DNA of 8,043 nucleotides from an uncultured Clostridia bacterium (GTDB taxonomy: Bacteria; Bacillota; Clostridia; Oscillospirales; Ruminococcaceae): positions 1-8,043 of the forward strand of contig CANQZS010000082.1 in assembly GCA_947628385.1 (NCBI GenBank). The letters are read 5' to 3'. Shown here piece after piece: positions 1 to 4,641 of this stretch. The notes under the pieces were generated by a model. It worked only from the letters and a program-made list of their open reading frames with translations, did no database searches and was not told where the DNA came from. Every line of letters begins with the position of its first letter. Positions within the stretch are counted from its first letter, which is position 1. Both the position numbers and the translations under genes were made by a program.

Positions 1-8
1 TTCCATAC

Positions 9-38
9 AGTATACCTCGTTTCATATGATTTTAACAA
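9..38 (-). promoter_or_regulatory. Possible minus-strand promoter at the left edge
   Basis: On the minus strand a TTGTTA box (33-38) and a TATACT box (9-14) are separated by 18 bp. The boxes lie downstream of the WYL regulator stop codon and point toward the left edge, so they could drive a minus-strand gene outside the window. Both boxes deviate from consensus and the region is AT-rich, so a chance match is possible. I see no terminator for the WYL gene in 1-70, so read-through into that unseen gene is equally possible. Confidence 0.28.
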
Positions 39-70
39 AAGTATACCATACCAAACCTGACAACAGTATG

Positions 71-976
71 TCATATTTCATATTTTTTTGAAATATTTTT
101 CAGAAGTTCGGCAAACAGTTCCCGATATTCTTTAGGAGAAATAATTTCCGCATCGTCTCCGAAAGTAAGGATATATCTGAAAAACGACGGAACGTCCGAC
201 CATGTAAAAGTTACCTCGATTTCTCTGTTTTCGTTATATTTAATAAAATCAATGCCGAATTCGTCGATGAGCCGCCATTTTACAGTATCGTCAAAGCGCA
301 CGGAAGCCGTTATTTCACCCTTTGTATGCAATAATTTATCGGGAACATATGCGGGAATTTCTCTTTCCGCACATTTTTCACCAATGCTTTTCAGATCGGT
401 CATTCGGGTAAGCTTGAACATTCTGTGATCTTTTTTATCTGTACAGAATCCCCACACATACCAGCTTGACCATTGATAGATCAAATGATACGGTTCAATG
501 ATCCTGCTGCTGTCACCGTTCGGCGAATGATATTCAAAAGAAATTTTTTCTTTGTTTTCTATGGCATTTTTTATAATTTCAATTTTTTCAGCGACTGCGC
601 TTTTATCCCAGCTTGAAAGATCAATTATCATATTGCCGCTTGGAATACACGCCGACGAACCCGCCGATAATTTTTCCATAAGTCTGCTGTAATTATTTGT
701 ATTGCTTACACTGTCAAGACTGCGCAATCCGTCAAGTACAGCGTGCATTTCCTTTGAGGAAAGCAGCGTCCTGTCTATTTTATATCTTTCCATTATGGAA
801 ATTCCACCGCCGTTTCCCCTTTCGGAAACAATAGGGATCCCCGCCATTCCGAGCGTATCTATATCACGGTATACGGTGCGTTCAGAGACTTCGTAAAGCT
901 CCGCAAGTTCATGAACGGTAACCTTTTCTTTTTGAATAAGAATTGATAAAATTCCTACAAGTCTGTCTATTTTCAT
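71..976 (-). CDS. WYL-domain transcriptional regulator (YafY/DeoR-like HTH)
   Basis: This is a cytoplasmic DNA-binding regulator of 301 aa, the usual length of the family. Residues 1-60 form a winged helix-turn-helix: the start MKIDRLVGILSILIQ, the recognition segment VSERTVYRDIDTL (about 30-42) and the GGGI wing (about 57-60). Residues 130-200 are the WYL sensor domain, with the WYL signature present as W172-Y173-V174 and a basic F-K-L-T-R segment near 187-191. Residues about 220-295 fit the C-terminal WCX extension. WYL domains are known to bind nucleic acid or other ligands and to modulate transcription; the ligand here is unknown. The ATG at 976 is preceded by TGGAGG at 981-986, only four bases away. 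The gene is divergent from the small gene at 1143, and a TTCGACA direct repeat sits between them, which suggests autoregulation. Its target genes may lie beyond the left edge. The family call is firm; the regulon is not known. Confidence 0.93.
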   Translation of the reverse strand: MKIDRLVGILSILIQKEKVTVHELAELYEVSERTVYRDIDTLGMAGIPIVSERGNGGGISIMERYKIDRTLLSSKEMHAVLDGLRSLDSVSNTNNYSRLMEKLSAGSSACIPSGNMIIDLSSWDKSAVAEKIEIIKNAIENKEKISFEYHSPNGDSSRIIEPYHLIYQWSSWYVWGFCTDKKDHRMFKLTRMTDLKSIGEKCAEREIPAYVPDKLLHTKGEITASVRFDDTVKWRLIDEFGIDFIKYNENREIEVTFTWSDVPSFFRYILTFGDDAEIISPKEYRELFAELLKNISKKYEI

Positions 977-995
977 ATTTCCTCCAGAATGATAA

Positions 996-1023
996 ATAAT
1001 ATATTTTCGACATTGTTCGACAA
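996..1023 (-). promoter_or_regulatory. Candidate promoter of the WYL regulator
   Basis: On the minus strand, TTGTCG (1018-1023) and TATTAT (996-1001) are 16 bp apart and sit just upstream of the TGGAGG ribosome binding site. The boxes are imperfect and the surroundings are AT-rich, so other placements are possible. The -35 box falls in the TTCGACA direct repeat. Confidence 0.35.
1006..1022. promoter_or_regulatory. TTCGACA direct repeat, candidate operator
   Basis: Two perfect copies of TTCGACA (1006-1012 and 1016-1022) are separated by three bases, a 10-bp period, so a protein would meet both copies on one face of the helix. They lie over the likely -35 region of the WYL regulator and about 63 bp upstream of the -35 box of the divergent small gene. 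WYL/DeoR-like regulators often bind their own divergent promoter, so autoregulation is a reasonable inference. No protein binding can be read from sequence alone. Confidence 0.35.
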
Positions 1024-1084
1024 AATAATAAACAACAAAATATATATTTTTCCGATCAAATTTTACAAATATAAAAAAAATGTA

Positions 1085-1113
1085 TTGACAATAGCTTTGA
1101 TTTGAAATAAAAT
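1085..1113 (+). promoter_or_regulatory. Sigma-A-type promoter of the 92-aa gene
   Basis: A consensus TTGACA (1085-1090) is followed after exactly 17 bp by TAAAAT (1108-1113), one base from TATAAT. The expected transcript start near 1120 leaves a short leader holding the GAAAGG ribosome binding site at 1128-1133. This is one of the best promoters in the window and supports the small downstream frame being a real gene. Confidence 0.75.
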
Positions 1114-1142
1114 AATAAAAAAAACACGAAAGGATGCTTTTT

Positions 1143-1421
1143 ATGACGGAAATTGAAAGAAAAATAAAGCTTGGAATGAAATTGCAGGAGCTTCACGACG
1201 AATTTTGCCCCGATTATGAGCCTGACTGGGATAATGATACCGCAGCAAAATATTATATTTTTCAGAATCTTGTTACTAATAAATTTTCAGTCGGCAGCGT
1301 ATATAAATTCAGTTACTCCGCAAGCGTATGGTTCCCCGATATGAGGATCGCATACAAAATTTGCAATATGCTCAACGGTGAAAAAAACGTTCGCCGAAAT
1401 AGAAAAGATCAAGCTATCTGA
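1143..1421 (+). CDS. Small protein of unknown function (92 aa)
   Basis: I do not recognise a characterised family. The 92-aa protein has a charged N-terminal helix (about residues 2-20), an acidic aromatic stretch DYEPDWDND (24-32), then KYYIFQN and a segment VGSVYKFSYSASVWFPD (50-66) that looks beta-rich, and ends in a basic tail. The layout of a DW motif, a KYYI strand and a late aromatic strand followed by AYKICNML resembles small uncharacterised proteins common in phages and mobile elements of Firmicutes; that is an impression from memory. ATG 1143 is preferred to ATG 1134 because GAAAGG (1128-1133) is nine bases from the former and abuts the latter. A strong promoter lies at 1085-1113. 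The last 13 bp overlap the end of the convergent LysR gene. I see no signal peptide or membrane segment. Confidence 0.72.
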   Translation: MTEIERKIKLGMKLQELHDEFCPDYEPDWDNDTAAKYYIFQNLVTNKFSVGSVYKFSYSASVWFPDMRIAYKICNMLNGEKNVRRNRKDQAI

Positions 1422-2284
1422 CTGCGTATCTCATCTATAAGCTTTTCCGCCATAGGAGAGAATACCTGATATTTTTTCCAGATAACATATAATTTTGTTT
1501 CAAGCTTAGGAGAAAGCGGACGGAATACCAGTCCGCTTTCTTTGCTTGTGTCTATAAGACGGTCAAAGCTGAGCATAAGTCCCGATCCCTCACGCACAAA
1601 GACCGAACCGTTATATGCCAGATTGAATGTTCCGGATATATCGAGCATATCCGCTTTTTCGCCGCACCAGCGTGAAATATCATTTTCCATGCTTTGCTCG
1701 GAGCATATAAGAGGTCTGCCTACAAGGTCGGAAAAGCATATCTCCGATCTTTCGGCAAGGGAATCATCGCTTTTCATTATAACTCCCCATATATCGGCTT
1801 CGGGCAATTCAATATAATTATATCTTGAAAGATTAGGAGGCTCGCATATTACCGCAAAATCTATAAGTCCCCTGTCAAGACGTCCGGCGACCTGTTCGGT
1901 ATTCCCGCTGATAATGTGATAGCGCAGTCCTGTATATTGTCTGCGGAGCTTTTCTACAGCTCCCGCAAGAAATCGTATCTGATAGCTTTCTGCACAGCCT
2001 ATATAAACGTCTCCTCCCGTCAGCTCGTCAAGAGTGCGGAACTCCTCCTCGGTCTTATCGACCATTGAAAGAATATCCTCAGCGCGTTTTCTCAGCAGCA
2101 TTCCCTCATCGGTCAGGTGAATACTGTAATTCCCCCTGTTGAAAAGCTTTTTCCCAAGCTCCTCTTCAAGCTGTTTGAGCTGCCTTGAAAGCGTCGGCTG
2201 TGTAACATGAAGCTTTTCGGCGGCTCGGGTTATGTTTTCCTCCCTTGCTGCCGTAAGAAAATATCGCAGAACTCTTATTTCCAT
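1409..2284 (-). CDS. LysR-type transcriptional regulator
   Basis: This 291-aa protein has the typical LysR length and order. Residues 1-60 are the winged helix-turn-helix, starting MEIRVLRYFLTAAREENITR with the recognition helix VTQPTLSRQLKQLEEELG (27-44). Residues about 60-88 form the linker helix, and 91-290 the periplasmic-binding-protein-like effector domain (GDVYIGCAES at 91-100, DFAVI at 142-146). It acts in the cytoplasm as a dimer or tetramer, usually activating a divergent operon and repressing itself. Here the divergent neighbour is the coiled-coil/hydrolase/DUF3737 operon, its probable target. The start is set by AGGGAGGT at 2291-2298, six bases from ATG 2284. Its promoter and a perfect inverted repeat lie at 2304-2340. 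The 3' end overlaps the convergent small gene by 13 bp, and I see no clear terminator. The inducer is unknown. Confidence 0.95.
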   Translation of the reverse strand: MEIRVLRYFLTAAREENITRAAEKLHVTQPTLSRQLKQLEEELGKKLFNRGNYSIHLTDEGMLLRKRAEDILSMVDKTEEEFRTLDELTGGDVYIGCAESYQIRFLAGAVEKLRRQYTGLRYHIISGNTEQVAGRLDRGLIDFAVICEPPNLSRYNYIELPEADIWGVIMKSDDSLAERSEICFSDLVGRPLICSEQSMENDISRWCGEKADMLDISGTFNLAYNGSVFVREGSGLMLSFDRLIDTSKESGLVFRPLSPKLETKLYVIWKKYQVFSPMAEKLIDEIRSQIA

Positions 2285-2303
2285 AGCAAGACCTCCCTAA
2301 GAC

Positions 2304-2332
2304 ATTATAGCATATTCAGAAATGCTTTTCAA
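2304..2332 (-). promoter_or_regulatory. Promoter of the LysR-type regulator
   Basis: On the minus strand, TTGAAA (2327-2332) and a perfect TATAAT (2304-2309) are separated by exactly 17 bp. The expected transcript start, near 2297-2300, lies next to the AGGGAGGT ribosome binding site, so the leader is very short. The -35 box lies across the centre of the inverted repeat at 2318-2340, so a protein bound there would be expected to block this promoter. Confidence 0.7.
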
Positions 2333-2340
2333 GCATTTCT
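2318..2340. repeat. Perfect 10-bp inverted repeat, candidate LysR operator
   Basis: AGAAATGCTT (2318-2327) and its exact reverse complement AAGCATTTCT (2331-2340) flank the three bases TTC; a further three bases on each side pair if one base is looped out. The repeat lies in the divergent regulatory region and overlaps the LysR gene's -35 box. Its half-site AGAAATG recurs at 2373-2379 between the -35 and -10 boxes of the divergent operon. There is no T-run and no gene ends here, so operator is a better reading than terminator. It could also form a small hairpin. Confidence 0.6.
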
Positions 2341-2359
2341 TGAAATAAAAAATAAGTAT

Positions 2360-2388
2360 TAGACATTCCGAAAGAAATGTTGTATAAT
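2360..2388 (+). promoter_or_regulatory. Promoter of the hydrolase/DUF3737 operon with internal palindrome
   Basis: TAGACA (2360-2365, one mismatch to TTGACA) and a perfect TATAAT (2383-2388) are exactly 17 bp apart. The predicted transcript start is near 2395. An interrupted palindrome, ACATT-N8-AATGT (2363-2380), occupies the spacer and shares the AGAAATG half-site with the larger inverted repeat upstream. This places a likely LysR contact site directly against the polymerase-binding region, as in the activation subsites of LysR-controlled promoters. Confidence 0.7.
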
Positions 2389-2394
2389 ATACTC

Positions 2395-2404
2395 GGAAAG
2401 GGAG
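2395..2404 (+). promoter_or_regulatory. Ribosome binding site deciding the start at 2413
   Basis: GGAAAGGGAG ends eight bases before ATG 2413. The only earlier in-frame ATG, at 2377, lies inside the promoter, upstream of the predicted transcript start, and so cannot be used from this promoter. A second G-rich stretch, GAGGGG at 2406-2411, is too close to the ATG to serve. Confidence 0.6.
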
Positions 2405-2412
2405 CGAGGGGC

Positions 2413-2658
2413 ATGGCTTTTACGGAGGAAAATAATTTTCAGGAATGTTTGTCAGATATAGGGATATGTGAAAAGGAAAGCGCGGAAATTTGCAAAGCAT
2501 ATTCAAATAATTCACTTCCCGAGGTGCTGGAATTGCTGAAAAAGCATAAAAAGGCCATTCTCTGCGAATCTCACCGGCTTGAAAAGCAAATAGACTGTCT
2601 CGACTATCTTATCTATAAGCTTGAAAAGGAAGCCGATACAAATTCAGAAAGGCGGTAA
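2413..2658 (+). CDS. Small coiled-coil protein, first gene of the operon (81 aa)
   Basis: No characterised function is known to me. The 81-aa soluble protein has an N-terminal helical part (residues about 1-35, with ICEKESAEICKAY) and a long charged C-terminal helix from about residue 36 to 75 with leucines and isoleucines at heptad-like spacing, including LEKQIDCLDYLIYKLEKE. That end closely resembles the antiparallel dimerisation helix of MerR-family regulators, but the MerR DNA-binding winged helix is absent. I recall similar short proteins with a CLDYLIY motif in other gut Firmicutes, all annotated hypothetical. The gene is five bases upstream of the hydrolase start, and the hydrolase ribosome binding site overlaps its last codons, so the two are probably translationally linked. 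It could be a small regulatory or scaffold partner; this is inference. Confidence 0.75.
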   Translation: MAFTEENNFQECLSDIGICEKESAEICKAYSNNSLPEVLELLKKHKKAILCESHRLEKQIDCLDYLIYKLEKEADTNSERR

Positions 2659-2663
2659 TTATT

Positions 2664-3653
2664 ATGTCAGAAAAATTAACTCTTGTTGCAGAATGGGATA
2701 AAACATTTCCCAGAAGCGAAAAAGTCGAACACAGCAAGGTGACATTTACAAATCGTTATGGTATCACACTTGCAGCGGATATGTACGTTCCGAAAAGCGC
2801 GTCCGGAAAGTTGCCTGCGATCGCAGTCTGCGGTCCCTTTGGCGCAGTAAAGGAACAGGCTTCGGGACTTTACGCACAAACAATGGCGGAACGCGGTTTC
2901 CTGACTATCGCCTTTGACCCGTCCTTTACAGGTGAAAGCGGAGGAACTCCCCGCTATATGGCTTCACCCGATATAAACACGGAAGATTTTATGGCGGCGG
3001 TGGACTTTCTTTCCATGCAGGAAAATGCCGATCCGGAAAAAATAGGTATTATCGGCATTTGCGGCTGGGGAGGAATGGCTCTTAACACGGCGGCTCTTGA
3101 TACAAGGATCAAAGCGACCGTCGCTTCAACAATGTATGATATGGCGCGTGTAAATGCCAACGGCTACTTTGATTCCGAGGACAGCGAGGAACAGCGTTAC
3201 GAAAAGAAAAAAGCCCTGAACGCACAGCGAATCGCCGATATTAAAAACGGTTCATATCAGCTTGGCGGCGGAGTTGTTGACCCGCTTCCGGAGGACGCGC
3301 CGTTCTTTGTAAAGGATTATCACGCATATTATAAGACCGAAAGAGGTTACCACAAGCGTTCACTTAATTCAAACGGCGGTTGGAACGTTATCGGCTGTAT
3401 GTCGTTTATGAATCAGCCTATAAATTGCTACACAAATGAGATCCGCAGTGCCGTTCTTATGATCCACGGTGAAAAAGCACATTCCTGCTATTTCAGTAAG
3501 GACGCTTACGCCGCTATGACAAAGGACAGCAAATATGCAGACAATAAAGAGCTTCTTATCATTCCCGATGCCGTTCACACAGACCTTTATGATAATTTAA
3601 ATGTTATCCCATTCGATAAAATGGAGAAATTTTTTAAAGAAAATTTATCATAA
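2664..3653 (+). CDS. Alpha/beta hydrolase with cysteine nucleophile (COG1073/YcjY-like)
   Basis: This 329-aa cytoplasmic enzyme has the alpha/beta hydrolase order. Strands and the oxyanion region appear at PAIAVCGPFGA (51-61), followed by TIAFDPSFTGESGG (81-94). The nucleophile elbow is G131-I-C133-G-W-G-G137, with cysteine where most family members have serine. The acid is probably in the IHGEKAHS segment (E270 is the best candidate), and the catalytic histidine is H305 in PDAVHTDLYD. An insertion of about 80 residues after the elbow (roughly 155-245, charged and aromatic) would form the lid. Dienelactone hydrolase also uses a cysteine nucleophile, but the rest of this protein looks more like the YcjY/dipeptidyl-peptidase-like group. 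The substrate is unknown. ATG 2664 is supported by AAAGGCGG at 2648-2655. The gene lies between the coiled-coil gene and the DUF3737 gene with gaps of 5 and 15 bases, divergent from its likely LysR regulator. There is no signal peptide. Confidence 0.9.
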   Translation: MSEKLTLVAEWDKTFPRSEKVEHSKVTFTNRYGITLAADMYVPKSASGKLPAIAVCGPFGAVKEQASGLYAQTMAERGFLTIAFDPSFTGESGGTPRYMASPDINTEDFMAAVDFLSMQENADPEKIGIIGICGWGGMALNTAALDTRIKATVASTMYDMARVNANGYFDSEDSEEQRYEKKKALNAQRIADIKNGSYQLGGGVVDPLPEDAPFFVKDYHAYYKTERGYHKRSLNSNGGWNVIGCMSFMNQPINCYTNEIRSAVLMIHGEKAHSCYFSKDAYAAMTKDSKYADNKELLIIPDAVHTDLYDNLNVIPFDKMEKFFKENLS

Positions 3654-3668
3654 TAAAGAGGTTTTACC

Positions 3669-4505
3669 ATGCAGATAATTGAAAACATGACATTTGACGA
3701 GGAACGCGCTTTGTATGGCAGCCGTGACGTTACCGCACGGAAATGCTCCTTTGACGGTCCTGCCGACGGCGAGAGCGCGTTCAAGGAAAGCCGCAATATT
3801 ACTGCGGAAAACTGTTATTTTAATTTAAGATACCCGTTCTGGCACAACAGCGGACTTGTGATCTCAGATTCCGAAATGACCGAGAACTGCCGAGCGGCGC
3901 TCTGGTATACGGATCATGCGGAAATTTCCCGCACAAAGCTTCACGGAATAAAGGCTCTGCGGGAATGTTCGGATATTACGCTTCGTGACTGTGATATAAT
4001 TTCTCCGGAATTTGGCTGGTCGGTAAAAAATATCACCATGGAAAATGTCAATGCGGTAAGCGAATATTTCATGATGCGGTCGGAAAACATGAAATTCACA
4101 AATGTTGAGCTTGACGGAAAATATTCATTCCAGTATATAAAAAATGCGGAATTTGAAAATTGCAATTTTATCACCAAGGACGCTTTCTGGCACGGTGAAA
4201 ATATAACCGTCCGGAACAGCACCGTTAAAAGTGAATATCTTGCATGGTATTCCGACGGACTTACGCTTATCAACTGCAAAATTATAGGAACACAGCCGTT
4301 TTGCTACTGCAAAAACTTAAAGCTTATAAACTGTGAAATGATAGACACCGATCTTGCATTTGAAAAAAGCTCTGTTGACGCGGATATTATCACGCCTGTA
4401 ATAAGCATAAAAAATCCCGCAAGCGGAATTATAAAAGTTCCTGCGGTAAATGAAATTATCCGAACGGATCCAGACTCAAAATGCGAAATAATTATAAAAA
4501 AATAA
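3669..4505 (+). CDS. DUF3737 family beta-solenoid protein
   Basis: This 278-aa protein matches the DUF3737 family by overall pattern (start MQIIENMTFDEERALYGS, DGPADGESAFKES at 29-41, FWHNSG at 57-62). No biochemical function is established for the family that I know of. The body is a repeat protein. From residue 107 an N/D-C/S/V ladder recurs at 107, 126, 145, 164, 183, 202 and 221, exactly every 19 residues, and an aromatic/hydrophobic position recurs at 117, 136, 155, 174, 193 and 212. This fits a right-handed parallel beta-helix with one turn per 19 residues, with stacked Asn and aromatic side chains. The last 45 residues look like a cap. ATG 3669 has AAAGAGG (3655-3661) seven bases upstream. 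It is the last gene of the operon, 15 bases after the hydrolase, and ends at the long inverted repeat. There is no signal peptide, so it is probably cytoplasmic. Confidence 0.9.
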   Translation: MQIIENMTFDEERALYGSRDVTARKCSFDGPADGESAFKESRNITAENCYFNLRYPFWHNSGLVISDSEMTENCRAALWYTDHAEISRTKLHGIKALRECSDITLRDCDIISPEFGWSVKNITMENVNAVSEYFMMRSENMKFTNVELDGKYSFQYIKNAEFENCNFITKDAFWHGENITVRNSTVKSEYLAWYSDGLTLINCKIIGTQPFCYCKNLKLINCEMIDTDLAFEKSSVDADIITPVISIKNPASGIIKVPAVNEIIRTDPDSKCEIIIKK

Positions 4506-4507
4506 AA

Positions 4508-4636
4508 TTCGGGACTTTAATACTGATCCCTCATTAAAGTGCAGACAAAAAATTTGCGCAAAAACACATATAAAAAGTTTTTGCTTGATTTTTTGTGCAC
4601 TTTATGATCGGGGATCAGTATAAAAACAGTCCCGAA
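4508..4636. repeat. 129-nt nested inverted repeat; likely bidirectional terminator, possibly MITE-like
   Basis: Five pairs of arms fold onto one another in order: TTCGGGACT/AGTCCCGAA (4508-4516, 4628-4636); ATACTGATCCC/GGGATCAGTAT (4520-4530, 4611-4621); TCATTAAAGTGCA/TGCACTTTATGA with one bulged base (4531-4543, 4596-4607); CAAAAAA/TTTTTTG (4546-4552, 4589-4595); GCAAAAAC/GTTTTTGC (4558-4565, 4577-4584). The loop is 11 bases. The element lies between the ends of two convergent genes. The plus-strand transcript leaves the hairpin into AAAATTTTT, and the minus-strand transcript into a long T-rich run (TTTTATTTTTTT), so termination in both directions is likely. The size, near 47 base pairs of stem, is far above a normal terminator and recalls a miniature inverted-repeat element. 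I see no clear target-site duplication, and no second copy is present here. Confidence 0.7.
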
Positions 4637-4641
4637 AATTT

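Noticed and set aside
1023..1084. AT-rich stretch between the divergent WYL and small genes as an origin or attachment site
   Set aside because: It is only low-complexity A/T sequence; no DnaA-box cluster, iteron, tRNA end or integrase is present.
1379..1408. Possible terminator after the LysR gene (TTCGCCGAA and a run of seven A on the plus strand)
   Set aside because: The self-complementary part is only four base pairs with a one-base loop, so no stable stem forms before the T-run on the minus strand.
1542..1817. 91-codon plus-strand frame inside the LysR gene
   Set aside because: It is antisense to a clear LysR coding region, with no promoter or ribosome binding site of its own.
2377..2412. 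Earlier ATG at 2377 for the coiled-coil protein
   Set aside because: It overlaps the promoter spacer and lies upstream of the predicted transcript start; ATG 2413 has a well-spaced GGAAAGGGAG.
3941..4279. 112-codon minus-strand frame inside the DUF3737 gene
   Set aside because: It is antisense to a well-supported repeat protein whose exact 19-residue period shows the plus strand is the coding one.
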